Assembly (NCBI RefSeq): GCF_003402235.1
Contig: NZ_QEWO01000009.1
Span: 41,371-105,370 of the forward strand
Origin: Parahaliea mediterranea
GTDB lineage: Bacteria > Pseudomonadota > Gammaproteobacteria > Pseudomonadales > Halieaceae
DNA: 64,000 nt
Reading direction: 5' to 3'
Part shown: in pieces, positions 25,518 to 34,943 of the stretch
Layout of the letters: each line of letters starts with the position of its first letter
How positions within the stretch are numbered: position 1 is the stretch's first letter
The notes under the pieces: model-generated
Database searches by the model: none
What the model saw: the letters and a program-made list of their open reading frames with translations, nothing else
What the model was told of the DNA's origin: nothing
Position numbers and translations under genes: made by a program

Positions 25518-26870
25518 TTAGTGGTGGTGTGCATGTGATTCTTCCTGTTCGGATTGTCTGGCGCCCGCCGACCGTTTCAGGAAGATCCACTCGGCAATCG
25601 CAATGACAAGCATGGCGGCAACAGCAACACCGATCACAAAGGGGTCGGTATTGAGCTTGACCCAGACAAAGCCTCCGAGGGCGAGCAAATCGAGAAAAAT
25701 AGCCGTGGCCGGCACCCACGCTCTAGCGCTGATATCAACACGAAGATAGCGAAGAACACCCCAGTGGATAGCAATGTCCATGATCAAGTAAAAGACAATG
25801 CCCAGCGCCGCAATCCGCGAGAGATCAAAGAATGCGGTGAGGATCAGGCCAAGCACCACGGTGTACACCAGTGTGTGCTTCTGGATACTACCCGGCATGC
25901 CAAAGTGACGGTGTGGAACCAGTTTCATTTCCGTCAACATGGCCAGCATGCGCGAAACGGCAAAGATGCTGGCGAGAATGCCGCCAGCGGTGGCCATCAT
26001 GGCGATGGCCACCGTGAACCACACGCCGTATTCCCCAAGCGCCGGTCGAGCCGCGGCGGCAAGGGAATAGTCCCGGGTTTCAATAATCTCTGAGAGCGAC
26101 AGGTTGCTGGCAACGGCAAAACCGACCAGCGTGTAGATCACCACGCACGCGGCGATGGAAATCACGATGGCGCGCCCCACGTTACGTCGCGGGTCTTTCA
26201 CCTCCGAACCGCTGTTGGTAATCGTTGTGAAACCCTTGAATGCCAGTATCCCGAGTGCGGTCGCACCCAGGAAATTTCCCAGGGTTCCGGCCTCTCCCGT
26301 GCGGGAGAAATCGACGGAAATGCTATCGGCAATCCAGACACCCACGACACCAAAAATTAGAATGCCTCCGATTTTCAGAATACCGATGAACGACGCAACA
26401 CTCTCGATAAGGCGGTTGCCCATCAGATTGATCACAAAGGCGGCCAATAGAAGTGAAACCCCGAGGATCGGCACCATACGTCCGCTCTCATCGCCACCAA
26501 ACAGCTGCATGGTGTAGGATCCGAACGTTCTTGCCAGAAAGCTTTGGGCAATCACCATGGAGAAGTACATCAGCAGGGCATTGAACGCCGTCGGCAGGCG
26601 ATCGCCATAGGCCTTGTGCAGGTACATGCCGATACCGCCCGCCGAGGGATAGGCATTGGAAATTTTGATGTAGGAATAGGCACTAAAGCTGACGATCACG
26701 GCTGCGGCCAGAAACGCCAGCGGAAACAGCACGCCCGTCATCTGGGCCATCTGCCCGGTCAGCGCAAAGATACCGGCGCCGATCATGACGCCGGTTCCCA
26801 GCATGACGGTGCCCCATAAGGTCAGGCTGCCTTCCCTGTAGTGGGGCGTTCTATCTTTATCTTCGGGCAT
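25518..26870 (-). CDS. APC-superfamily amino-acid permease
   Basis: 450 residues with about twelve membrane spans. The N-terminal helix 1 motif GTVMLGTGVMIGAGIFALTGQ is the substrate-site glycine motif of APC transporters, and KGFTTITNSGSEVKDPRRNVGRAI is the conserved intracellular loop. The C-terminus is His-rich (SHAHHH). It would import or exchange amino acids or amines by proton coupling. Substrate unknown; lies downstream of a cytochrome gene by 47 bases. Confidence 0.87.
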   Translation of the reverse strand: MPEDKDRTPHYREGSLTLWGTVMLGTGVMIGAGIFALTGQMAQMTGVLFPLAFLAAAVIVSFSAYSYIKISNAYPSAGGIGMYLHKAYGDRLPTAFNALLMYFSMVIAQSFLARTFGSYTMQLFGGDESGRMVPILGVSLLLAAFVINLMGNRLIESVASFIGILKIGGILIFGVVGVWIADSISVDFSRTGEAGTLGNFLGATALGILAFKGFTTITNSGSEVKDPRRNVGRAIVISIAACVVIYTLVGFAVASNLSLSEIIETRDYSLAAAARPALGEYGVWFTVAIAMMATAGGILASIFAVSRMLAMLTEMKLVPHRHFGMPGSIQKHTLVYTVVLGLILTAFFDLSRIAALGIVFYLIMDIAIHWGVLRYLRVDISARAWVPATAIFLDLLALGGFVWVKLNTDPFVIGVAVAAMLVIAIAEWIFLKRSAGARQSEQEESHAHHH

Positions 26871-26917
26871 GATTCCCCCGGATGCTTGCGTGGTGAGTAA
26901 AGCAGGCCGACCTCACA

Positions 26918-27481
26918 TCAGTGATGGTCCTGATTATTGTCGCCGCGAGCCGTCAAAATCTGATACTGCTCCGGCGACAGTTCCGGCAGGCGCTTCAAGA
27001 ATGCCACCATATTCCAGATGCGCTCGTCGTCGTGCCCGGGCGCCCAGGCCGGCATGCCGGAGGCCTTGATGCCGTGCTTGATGATCCAGAACCGGCGCCG
27101 ATCCTCTGCCTCGGCGTCACCGCCGTGTGTGTCATGGACTTCCGTGAGATCGGGCGGCGCGGGGTACAGCCCCAAGGTGAAATCGCTTTGGGTTTTGCCG
27201 GGCTTGAGATGGCAGCCCGAGCACATGTCATTGTAGTCCGCTCCGCCGTTCAGCAGGCGTTCGGGTGAATCCAGATCGGCGGGCACCTGGATACCATTGG
27301 ACGCGCGTGCTACGGACCGTTCGCGCAAGGTTTCCAGTACCCAGTAGGTCAAGCGATTGTGTGGCACGTCCGCGCCCATGGGGTAAATACCCGCGTACAT
27401 AAATGCGACTCCGCCAACGAGAGCCAGCAACGCAGTGAGAGCGAGGCATTTGAAACAGGAAAAAATCTTCATAGCGGCCAT
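26918..27481 (-). CDS. Membrane-anchored monohaem c-type cytochrome
   Basis: I start at the ATG at 27481 (MAAMKIFSCFKCLAL, behind AAGGAGTTTGC), giving 187 residues. A signal anchor is followed by a single CSGCH haem site (near residue 85) and a distal methionine candidate in the GMPAWAPGHDDERIWNMVAFL segment, the usual class I cytochrome c ending. It could take electrons in the periplasm. It precedes the permease gene on the same strand. Confidence 0.85.
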   Translation of the reverse strand: MAAMKIFSCFKCLALTALLALVGGVAFMYAGIYPMGADVPHNRLTYWVLETLRERSVARASNGIQVPADLDSPERLLNGGADYNDMCSGCHLKPGKTQSDFTLGLYPAPPDLTEVHDTHGGDAEAEDRRRFWIIKHGIKASGMPAWAPGHDDERIWNMVAFLKRLPELSPEQYQILTARGDNNQDHH

Positions 27482-27546
27482 GCAAACTCCTTCAGGGCTT
27501 GGACCTCTGCCCATTTTTGCGCAAAGGTTGGCTTCACACTGTCAGG

Positions 27547-27843
27547 TTAATGCTGGTGTTCGGCCGGCTTTTTGCCTTCTGACTCCTTGGTGTCAGTGTT
27601 ATGGTCGGAATCCTCCATATCAGATTCAGATGGATCGCCGTGCATTGCGCCCATACACTTCTTCATCATTGCCTGCATGACGGGGTCATTCATGTCCATC
27701 GTTGAATGATCCATATCCTTCATCGCCATACAATCAGGCTGTTCCGCATCCTTCATATGTTCCTCGGGTTCGTGCGCCTGGACGGACAACGTCAATGCCA
27801 GTGCCGGGACGGCCAGGAGCCAGGAAAGGGGTTTACGCTTCAT
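27547..27843 (-). CDS. Small Met/His-rich exported protein
   Basis: 98 residues with a signal peptide (MKRKPLSWLLAVPALALTLSVQAHE). The mature part is rich in Met, His and Asp (MAMKDMDHSTMDMNDPVMQAMMKKCMGAMHG), repeating the MDHS-type motifs found in the neighbouring multicopper oxidase. It likely binds copper in the periplasm. It follows copB by 52 bases on the same strand and is probably the last gene of the copAB transcript. Confidence 0.75.
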   Translation of the reverse strand: MKRKPLSWLLAVPALALTLSVQAHEPEEHMKDAEQPDCMAMKDMDHSTMDMNDPVMQAMMKKCMGAMHGDPSESDMEDSDHNTDTKESEGKKPAEHQH

Positions 27844-27895
27844 GATTTGATTCCTCTATAGTAGTAACCACTTAAAAATGCGTCTTTCGGACGCT

Positions 27896-28867
27896 TTAGA
27901 ACCACAACCGTACACCCACGACATAAAGCGTATCGCGCACAGGTGTATTAGCCGCGCGGGCAAAGTCGGCAGTATTGCCATATTTGTTTGTCCACTCAAT
28001 TCCAACATAAGGGGCAAACTGGCGCGAGAACTCATAGCGCAGTCGCAGACCAAGGGCGCTATCTGATATCCCACTTCCCAGGTCATTGTCCACATCATCC
28101 TTGCCGTAAAGCGTCAGCTCGGCACGGGGTTGTAGAATCAATCGTTGGGTCAGGAGGAGCTCGTACTCCGCTTCGAGCGTCAGTGCGGTTCTGCCGCTTT
28201 CACCCAAATAGGCGGTCATATCCAGTTCAAACCAGTAAGGGGCAAGACCCTGCAAACCGAAAGCCAGCCACTGGCGATCTCTGCCCTCGTCGTACTGATC
28301 CATCCGTATACCCAACTGGGTATCGAAATAGCCGTTCAACGCACGGCTCCAGAGTACATCGGTTTGACTTTCTTCAAGACGGCCATCAGCGACGTCGCCT
28401 TCGAGTTTGACCACCAGACGGTTGAAGGTCGTGCCATACCAGCCCTGAATATCGAAAACCCCGGTCTCGCTACCGGCGTCATATTCCAGGCGATCGGCCA
28501 ATAGGGCCCGAAAGCGGTGCTCATCGGCCAGCGTCAATTGTCGTTGCGAAAACAGCGTATAAGGGCCATCTGTCAGCGTATAGCCGTCGGAATAAGCATG
28601 TGGGTCACGGGCATCGGTGGGAGCCTCACCGCCCTGCATGTTCATATCAGCAGAATTCATGCTACTGCTACTGCTGCTGGTGGCTTGTGCCTGTTGAGAA
28701 GACGGCACAGCCTTGACCTGTTCTGGAGCTTCTCGGGCCGCTGTCGACGAAGAACCGTGTCCGCTGTGCGGATCGTCAGACTGCGCCCATACCGGCAGGC
28801 TGGCCAGCGTCAACATGCCGAGCACAGCCGAGCGAGTGAAGAAGCCATAACGATGCAGTTTATTCAT
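27896..28867 (-). CDS. copB: Copper resistance outer-membrane protein CopB
   Basis: 323 residues from the ATG at 28867, which overlaps the copA stop by ATGA. It has a signal peptide (SAVLGMLTLASLPVWAQS), a low-complexity Ser/Met/His linker (SSSSSMNSADMNMQGG), and then a CopB beta-barrel domain with alternating aromatic strands. The barrel closes with FAPYVGIEWTNKYGNTADFAR and a terminal LWF. CopB is an outer-membrane partner of the multicopper oxidase in periplasmic copper resistance. Confidence 0.93.
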   Translation of the reverse strand: MNKLHRYGFFTRSAVLGMLTLASLPVWAQSDDPHSGHGSSSTAAREAPEQVKAVPSSQQAQATSSSSSSMNSADMNMQGGEAPTDARDPHAYSDGYTLTDGPYTLFSQRQLTLADEHRFRALLADRLEYDAGSETGVFDIQGWYGTTFNRLVVKLEGDVADGRLEESQTDVLWSRALNGYFDTQLGIRMDQYDEGRDRQWLAFGLQGLAPYWFELDMTAYLGESGRTALTLEAEYELLLTQRLILQPRAELTLYGKDDVDNDLGSGISDSALGLRLRYEFSRQFAPYVGIEWTNKYGNTADFARAANTPVRDTLYVVGVRLWF

Positions 28868-30660
28868 GACACCACCACCTCGCGGAACATGCCCGCGTCC
28901 ATATGAAACAGCAGATGGCAGTGCCAGGCCCAACGCCCGAGGTCATTGGGGGTCGTCAGAAAGCTGATTCGCTGGGCCGGCTGCACCGGAATGGTGTGGC
29001 GCCGCACCAGCAGCTCTCCCTGGTCATTTTCCAGCTCACTCCACATGCCGTGCAGATGCATGGGATGGGTCATCATGGTGTCATTCTGCAGGATCACCCG
29101 CAGACGCTCACCATGGCGCATGGAAACCGGGGTGCTCTGACCAAACTCCAGGCCATCGAAGGACCAGCTGTAACGCTCCATGTTGCCGGTCAGGTGCAGC
29201 TCGATCTCACGTGCCGGGGCGCGCCTGTCGTCCAGTACGCCGTCAAGCGAACGTAGATCGGCAAGCGTCAGTACGCGACGGCCATTGTTGCGGAGTCCGA
29301 CACCGGGGTCATCCAGGTTGGTGCGCGGCATCTCGACCCGCATGTCTACCGACGGACCATATTCGGTACTAGCGTGGCGCACCTCACGGGAGGGCCTGGC
29401 CAGTGGATTTTTCTGCATGGCGTGTTGGCTGTGGTCCATCGCAGCCCCACCGTGGCCCATACTTGAATGATCCATGTCCTTCATAGCATCGTGACTCATC
29501 GCGCCATGATCCATGTTGCCCATCATATCGGCCATGGTCAGCCATTGCACGGGATCCAGCGCGGGCACCGCTGCTTCGAGGCCCTCGCGCACCGTCAGGG
29601 TTCCGCGCGCATAGCCGGTTCGCTCCATGCTCTGCGCGAAAATGGTATAGGCATCGTTGCGTGGCTCCACTAATACGTCATAGGTTTCGCCGGGGCCAAA
29701 ACGGAATTCATCGACGCTTACTGGTTCTATGTCCTGGCCGTCCGCCTGGACCACGGTCATTTTGAGTTCTGGAATACGGACATCATAGAAGGTGTTACTG
29801 GAACCGTTGATAAAGCGCAGGCGAACACGTTCGCCCGGCTTGAACAGTCCGCTCCAATTGCCAGCGGGCGTCGTGCCGTTCATCAGGTAGGTCAGCGTGG
29901 CGGCTGACAAATCGGCCAGATCCGTCGGATTCATGCGCATCTGGTTCCACATCTGGCGTTTATCCAAGGCTCCCGCCAATCCGAGGCTGGAAATATCGCG
30001 GAAAAAGTCGCCGACAGTAGGTTGATTGAAGTTGTAGGCGTCGCCCTGGATCTTCAGTTTGCCGAATACCCGCATGGGATCTTCGTCGGTCCAGTCGGAC
30101 AGCTGCACCACATAATCCCGGTCGGCGCGGATGGATTCTCCTTCGCGGGGCTCGATGATCAGCGCGCCGTACATGCCGGTCATTTCCTGAAAGCCGCTGT
30201 GGGAGTGATACCAATAGGTGCCGCTTTGCTGCAGCTTGAATCGATAGGTGAAGGTTTCGCCGGGAGCGATACCGGAGAAGCTGATTCCCGGCACGCCGTC
30301 CATCTGAAATGGCAGAATGATGCCATGCCAATGGATTGAAGTAGACACTGGCAACCGATTGGTGACCCGGATCGTCACTTCGTCGCCCTCTCGCAGGCGT
30401 AGGGTGGGCCCGGGAATGGATCCGTTGATTGTGGTCGCCATGCGTGTCACGCCGGTAAAGTTGACTGGTGTCTCGGCGATGGTGAGATCGATCTCTCGCC
30501 CTGTCAGCACTGGCGCCAAACCCGTTTGCGTACTGCCCCCGCCGTTTGCACGCGCCTGTAGCCATCCCGGCGACAACGCCAATACGCCACCGGCCGCCAA
30601 GCCCTGCACAAAACGCCGTCGTGACAGAGGCAATAACCTGCCTGGCATCGAATCACTCAT
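28864..30660 (-). CDS. copA: CopA-type periplasmic multicopper oxidase
   Basis: 598 residues. A twin-arginine signal (SRRRFVQGLAAGGVLALSPG) leads to three cupredoxin domains. Type 2/3 and type 1 copper ligands are visible: SIHWHGI, WYHSHSGFQ, HPMHLHGMW and WAWHCHLLFHMDAGM. A Met/His-rich insert (MGNMDHGAMSHDAMKDMDHSSMGHGG) near residues 385-410 is typical of the copper-resistance class. It oxidises Cu(I) to Cu(II) and sequesters copper in the periplasm. RBS GGAGGAGATTTC. It is divergent from copR. The symbol is shared by custom with the unrelated P-type ATPase at 5744. Confidence 0.95.
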   Translation of the reverse strand: MSDSMPGRLLPLSRRRFVQGLAAGGVLALSPGWLQARANGGGSTQTGLAPVLTGREIDLTIAETPVNFTGVTRMATTINGSIPGPTLRLREGDEVTIRVTNRLPVSTSIHWHGIILPFQMDGVPGISFSGIAPGETFTYRFKLQQSGTYWYHSHSGFQEMTGMYGALIIEPREGESIRADRDYVVQLSDWTDEDPMRVFGKLKIQGDAYNFNQPTVGDFFRDISSLGLAGALDKRQMWNQMRMNPTDLADLSAATLTYLMNGTTPAGNWSGLFKPGERVRLRFINGSSNTFYDVRIPELKMTVVQADGQDIEPVSVDEFRFGPGETYDVLVEPRNDAYTIFAQSMERTGYARGTLTVREGLEAAVPALDPVQWLTMADMMGNMDHGAMSHDAMKDMDHSSMGHGGAAMDHSQHAMQKNPLARPSREVRHASTEYGPSVDMRVEMPRTNLDDPGVGLRNNGRRVLTLADLRSLDGVLDDRRAPAREIELHLTGNMERYSWSFDGLEFGQSTPVSMRHGERLRVILQNDTMMTHPMHLHGMWSELENDQGELLVRRHTIPVQPAQRISFLTTPNDLGRWAWHCHLLFHMDAGMFREVVVS

Positions 30661-30768
30661 GAAATCTCCTCCCTACTCGGTAACATCTAGTTGCCTTCCC
30701 GACAGGGCTTCTACCCATCGCGGCCCTTACGTTAGCCAACTCACCCTGTCGCCAGCATGACTCTAACA

Positions 30769-30784
30769 TGACAATTATGTAATC
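30769..30784. promoter_or_regulatory. CopR box between copA and copR
   Basis: TGACA-ATTAT-GTAATC lies in the divergent gap, 70 bases upstream of copR and 109 bases upstream of copA. It fits the CopR/CusR-type half-site pattern (TGACA-N5-GTAAT) as I recall it. A single box here could control both transcripts. The similar element at 4177-4214 suggests one regulon. Confidence 0.55.
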
Positions 30785-30853
30785 TATGCGTCATCTTGCC
30801 GTTGGAATTCAGCCGCTAGACTGTTGAGGACATTCTGTAAGGGAGCGCTCGCT

Positions 30854-31546
30854 ATGCGTCTTCTGGTAGTGGAGGACGAAATAAAAACAGGTAATTACCT
30901 TCACCAGGGCCTGACCGAGGCTGGGTTTTTAGTCGTTCTCGCTCGCAATGGCCTGGACGGCCATCATCTGGCCATGACCGAAACCTTCGACCTGATCATC
31001 CTGGATGTCATGCTACCGGATGTTGATGGTTGGCGCATCGTGCAATCGCTGCGCGAGGCAGGCCGACAGACACCGGTGCTCTTCTTGACGGCCCGCGACA
31101 GCGTGGATGACCGGGTCAAGGGGCTGGAACTCGGTGCCGACGATTATCTGGTCAAGCCGTTTGCCTTTGCGGAACTGCTGGCGCGCGTGCGTACCCTGCT
31201 GCGACGGAGCACGGTGCCTGTGCAGACAGATCGGTTGTGTGTTGCCGATCTTGTGTTGGATCTCCCCAGGCGGCGGGCGACACGCGCCGGCAGGAAAATT
31301 GCGCTCAGCGCCAAGGAGTTCTCACTACTGGAGCTTCTGATGCGCCGGCAGGGCGAAGTGCTGCCACGATCGCTGATCGCCTCGCAAGTCTGGGACATGA
31401 ACTTTGACAGCGACACCAACGTGATTGACGTGGCCATCCGTCGTCTGCGTGCCAAAATAGATGATGAATTCGAGCCCAAGTTGATCCACACGGTCCGCGG
31501 CATGGGGTACAAACTCGACGCAGAAACCGACGATGAAGCGCCTTAG
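30854..31546 (+). CDS. copR: Copper-responsive OmpR-family response regulator
   Basis: 230 residues from ATG 30854 ([20 protein letters not shown]), behind AAGGGAG. A receiver domain with the acidic pocket VVEDE, phospho-acceptor Asp in LIILDVMLP, and Lys in [14 protein letters not shown] precedes an OmpR-type winged helix ending in [11 protein letters not shown]. The sequence closely follows CopR/CusR/IrlR. It overlaps the sensor kinase by 14 bases. It would bind the adjacent box and activate copAB. Confidence 0.93.
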   Translation: MRLLVVEDEIKTGNYLHQGLTEAGFLVVLARNGLDGHHLAMTETFDLIILDVMLPDVDGWRIVQSLREAGRQTPVLFLTARDSVDDRVKGLELGADDYLVKPFAFAELLARVRTLLRRSTVPVQTDRLCVADLVLDLPRRRATRAGRKIALSAKEFSLLELLMRRQGEVLPRSLIASQVWDMNFDSDTNVIDVAIRRLRAKIDDEFEPKLIHTVRGMGYKLDAETDDEAP

Positions 31547-32930
31547 CCGCCAACCCCTTTCGCTCACGAGCCGGGTAATGGTGTTCGTGGGGATGGCTAT
31601 CGGCCTCAGCCTGATCGTGATCGGTAACCTGGTATTAAATGCGGTGGAACGTCACTTTGCCGAGCAGGACGCCGGCGAGCTGGCGGTAATGACCAAGGCG
31701 ATAGAGAAATCACTCCGTGAGGCCGACAACGAACCGGTACGGTTGCTCGAATTCCTGTCCCGGGCCGTGTCGGGGCACCATGGCGTCTACTACCAGGTAC
31801 AGAATCCCAGGGGAGCCATTCTCTATAGCACCCCCGGTGCGGATCTCGCACAACCGACGAAAGCGTTACTTCCGGTCACCAGCATCAGTCCTGCCCAGTT
31901 GTATACCTGGCAGTCGGATGGCAAAACCTATCGGGGCGTGATCAAGCAAGCGAATGTCAACGGTCGGAATTATCAAATCACCACGGCGATTGATATGGAA
32001 TTTCACTCGCAGTTTCTGCGAATCTTTCGTCAAAGTCTATGGCTTATCATGAGCCTTGCCGGCGTCGCCACCGTAGTGGCCGCCTGGTTCGGCGTACACC
32101 AGGGGCACGCCCCCTTGCGAGGGCTCTCCGAAAAGATGTCTCGCATCCAGGCCGACCAACTACATGTGCGTCTGGAGCGCGCCGAAGTACCCGGAGAATT
32201 GCAGGGCCTGGTTGATTCGTTCAACGACATGATCGGGCGGCTTGAGGACAGCTTCACCCGCCTCTCCAACTTCTCCGCCGATATTGCCCACGAGTTGCGC
32301 ACCCCGCTCACCAGCCTCATTACCCAAACTCAGGTCGGGCTGGGCAAGGCCAGAGCTCTCGAGGAATATCAGGAGTTGCTGTACTCCAATCTGGAGGAGC
32401 AAGAGCGCTTGGCCAAAATGGTCAACGACATGCTGTGGCTGGCCAAGAGCGACCATGGCTTGCTCAAGCCCGTTCACGAACCTCTGGATCTGGCCCGGGA
32501 AGTCAGGGAGCTTTTCGATTTTTTCGGAGCCCTGGCAGAGGATAAGCAAGTTCAACTGCTGCTGACTGGCAAGGTGCCAACCATACACGGCGATCGCGCC
32601 ATGTTGCGAAGAGCTGTTTCTAACCTCTTGTCCAATGCGATTCGCCACACTCCATCGGGCAAAGAGATAGAAGTGCGGTTGGCCAGTCACTCGAGCAACG
32701 AGGTATCGCTGAGTGTACGCAACCCAGGACCAAAAATTCCCGCAGAACACCTGCCCCTTATCTTCAATCGCTTCTATCTGGCCGACCCATCCAGGACGCG
32801 CCAAAGCGAAGGGGCTGGACTGGGTTTGGCGATCACGCGATCCATCGTCGAGGCACACGGAGGCCGTGTAGAAGCTGCCTCCACCCCGGATACGACCACA
32901 TTTACCCTTTGGTTCCCCGTAGCCACATGA
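31533..32930 (+). CDS. copS: Heavy-metal sensor histidine kinase CopS
   Basis: 465 residues: two membrane spans (about 12-36 and 168-190) enclose a periplasmic sensing domain of about 130 residues, then HAMP, the phospho-acceptor His in [16 protein letters not shown], the N box [13 protein letters not shown] and the G box [18 protein letters not shown]. This is the CusS/CopS/IrlS heavy-metal kinase layout. It overlaps copR, so the pair is translated together. Confidence 0.93.
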   Translation: MKRLSRQPLSLTSRVMVFVGMAIGLSLIVIGNLVLNAVERHFAEQDAGELAVMTKAIEKSLREADNEPVRLLEFLSRAVSGHHGVYYQVQNPRGAILYSTPGADLAQPTKALLPVTSISPAQLYTWQSDGKTYRGVIKQANVNGRNYQITTAIDMEFHSQFLRIFRQSLWLIMSLAGVATVVAAWFGVHQGHAPLRGLSEKMSRIQADQLHVRLERAEVPGELQGLVDSFNDMIGRLEDSFTRLSNFSADIAHELRTPLTSLITQTQVGLGKARALEEYQELLYSNLEEQERLAKMVNDMLWLAKSDHGLLKPVHEPLDLAREVRELFDFFGALAEDKQVQLLLTGKVPTIHGDRAMLRRAVSNLLSNAIRHTPSGKEIEVRLASHSSNEVSLSVRNPGPKIPAEHLPLIFNRFYLADPSRTRQSEGAGLGLAITRSIVEAHGGRVEAASTPDTTTFTLWFPVAT

Positions 32931-33033
32931 GCTCGCGGAAAAGCAGTACAACGTCAGGACTCATTCATGTCAACCAGAACCCTCACACAAAATCTACCGA
33001 TTGATATCCTTTAACCAAATCCTCAGCACACTA

Positions 33034-33321
33034 TCAATAATGTTTTCTGTAGTCACAGCCAGCCATTTCCGAGGAGCCCAGCATGCTCACCCACGCAACC
33101 AGCTTATCAACCCCCTCCCTGTCCAACTCATAGATCCGCCACTGAGCTTCAATACGCACCTGAACCAACCCCGCCTCGCGCAAAGTTTTCAAATGCTGGG
33201 ATACTGCTGGGGCCGATATCTGGAACAACCCTGCGATTTCTCCCGACGAAAGGGGACCCTGCGCCAGAGACTCCATGATTCTTCGACGCGTAGGGTCGGC
33301 AATGGCAGAAAAGCTGTTCAT
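33034..33321 (-). CDS. ArsR-family winged-helix repressor
   Basis: I choose MNSFSAIADPTRRRIMESL (33321, 95 residues) because a longer start would run through the probable operator at 33348. The core ISAPAVSQHLKTLREAGLVQVRIEAQWRIYEL is the ArsR recognition helix and wing. The ELCVCDL-type arsenic site is absent, so the signal is not obviously arsenite; one Cys (GCDY) is near the C-terminus. It is convergent with copS and divergent from the lysR gene. Confidence 0.85.
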   Translation of the reverse strand: MNSFSAIADPTRRRIMESLAQGPLSSGEIAGLFQISAPAVSQHLKTLREAGLVQVRIEAQWRIYELDREGVDKLVAWVSMLGSSEMAGCDYRKHY

Positions 33322-33347
33322 TCTGTGATATTGTTGAAAGAGCTTAA

Positions 33348-33363
33348 TTAAGTCAATACTTAA
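33348..33363. promoter_or_regulatory. Probable ArsR operator
   Basis: TTAAGT-CAAT-ACTTAA, an exact 6-bp dyad 27 bases upstream of the arsR start in an AT-rich stretch. Short AT-rich dyads overlapping their own promoter are normal for ArsR autorepression. Confidence 0.45.
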
Positions 33364-33616
33364 CACGTCAACACAATGACATCACTGGGCGCGACAAGGT
33401 AAAAGCGATCCGCAGTGGACACCCCGTCGCGGACTCCAAGCGTATAGAGAACCGCGGTCCTCTTGACTGCTTTCACCGCCAGCTGACGCCGCCTGCCAGG
33501 CGCCAGCTCCAGCCAGGGGGGGGAACCGGCACGACAAGTCGATCCGCCAGGCCGCGTTTAACCGGTCTGGCCCAAGGATCGCATTTTGGTGGCGTTGTAC
33601 AGGGAGGATGTTTGAC

Positions 33617-34501
33617 ATGGAGTTACGCCATCTACGCTATTTCATTGCCGTCGCCGAAGAGCTGCATTTCAGTCGTGCGGCCGAGCGCCTTCATATCGAG
33701 CAGTCACCCCTTTCTCGAACCATCAAGAACCTGGAAACCGAGCTCGGCGTGCTGCTACTTGAGCGAACATCACGTGGAGCACGACTGACTTGGGCCGGCG
33801 AGGTCTTCCTTGAAGATGCTCGCCGAGTCCTGCTTTGCCTGGATCAGGCGAAAGCCAATGCCAAAGCAGCAGCCTCCGGCTATCGCGGCAAGCTGCGCAT
33901 TGCGCTCTCCGATGGCATCGCACGCAGTCGTTTGACCATGCTACTCGCCCGCTGTCGAGAAGAAGAACCCGAAGTCGAGATTCGTTTGTCAGAGATGCCC
34001 TTCTCACAGCAACTGCTGGGGCTGCGTAATGACTTATACGACGCCGGGCTGGCGCTCGCCGATGAAATCGAGGACGGGATTCTCGCCGAGCCTGTCTGGC
34101 ACGACCCTCTCGTGGTTACCATGCCGGCAAGACACCCTTTGCTGACGCACAAACACGTGCCCCTCCAGGAAGTAATGAGATATCCCCTGGTTCTGTGTGA
34201 TCCACAGAATTGCGAAGGATGCAGCCAACAACTGGACAAAGTGCTCCGATCAAGCAATGAGAGCCCTGTCGTTGCCGAGCGAGTATCTACCCATGACCTG
34301 ATGCTTACACTGGTCGCCGCCGGATATGGAGTGGGCTTTTCCACGACAGCACACGCAGAAGTATCACACCACAAAGACGTCGTCACGAGACCCCTGGCTG
34401 ACAACACTTTTATATTGACGACCTACTTGCTGCGACCAGACAATGAGCCATCGAAGCAATTGAGAAACTTTATCCGACGGGTCAATTACGTCAGCAATTA
34501 G
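33617..34501 (+). CDS. LysR-type transcriptional regulator
   Basis: 294 residues starting at MELRHLRYFIAVAEELHFSRAAERLHIEQSPLSRTIKNLE, preceded by GGGAGG at good spacing; the ATG at 33608 is too close to that site. The helix-turn-helix is classic LysR, followed by an effector-binding domain. It is the last gene before the conjugative core and is divergent from arsR. Inducer and targets are unknown. LysR-type genes do occur near the parA end of ICEclc-like elements, so it may belong to the element. Confidence 0.88.
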   Translation: MELRHLRYFIAVAEELHFSRAAERLHIEQSPLSRTIKNLETELGVLLLERTSRGARLTWAGEVFLEDARRVLLCLDQAKANAKAAASGYRGKLRIALSDGIARSRLTMLLARCREEEPEVEIRLSEMPFSQQLLGLRNDLYDAGLALADEIEDGILAEPVWHDPLVVTMPARHPLLTHKHVPLQEVMRYPLVLCDPQNCEGCSQQLDKVLRSSNESPVVAERVSTHDLMLTLVAAGYGVGFSTTAHAEVSHHKDVVTRPLADNTFILTTYLLRPDNEPSKQLRNFIRRVNYVSN

Positions 34502-34943
34502 ACCCGCTGCACCCACCGCCATTCTTTTTATATCTGCCTCAAGATACAAAAAGCATCGACGCTATGACAAGACTCGAGACCACCGCCAGGATTCTGTGAC
34601 ACAGCCTGCAATTTTTCTGATCACAGGCCAGTCACACGCCAGACACCGCTGATCTAGAAGGTTGTTTTTTCCCCTCGAACAACACCGCTGACCTATCAGG
34701 TCTTTACAGCCGCCTGATCGCTTCGAAAACTCGTGACCAACGATGGGAAGCCGCTGTTTCGGCGGCATACGTTGATTGGCAACAATGAGGCGGTGCAGCA
34801 GTCCATATACACCGTTATCTGTAGCTCTCATTCGCGTCACACTCCCCAGCGTTGCATCACCGCCCAGCCAGTCAGAGCCGGAAAGCCTGTGGGCAGGTGA
34901 CCTGTTGAGCTAACGCCAGGAGGCCAAGTGGCTGGGATGAGAC
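34502..34943. other. 442-bp gap at the edge of the conjugative core, with a 20-bp imperfect direct repeat
   Basis: No credible gene is seen. Two copies of an ACACCGCTGAxCTAxxAGGT element lie at 34643-34662 and 34682-34701 (three mismatches, 39-bp period). The arrangement could be iterons, a parS-like or regulator site for the nearby partition genes, or chance. No tRNA end or attachment core is visible, so I cannot call the element boundary here. Confidence 0.4.

Noticed and set aside
33382..33618. A 78-codon minus-strand frame between arsR and lysR
   Set aside because: It covers the lysR ribosome site and promoter region and has no recognisable sequence features.
34502..34943. A tRNA gene or attachment core at the ICE edge
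   Set aside because: I searched for a TTCGAATC-type T-arm and acceptor stem and saw none that fits; the boundary is left open.
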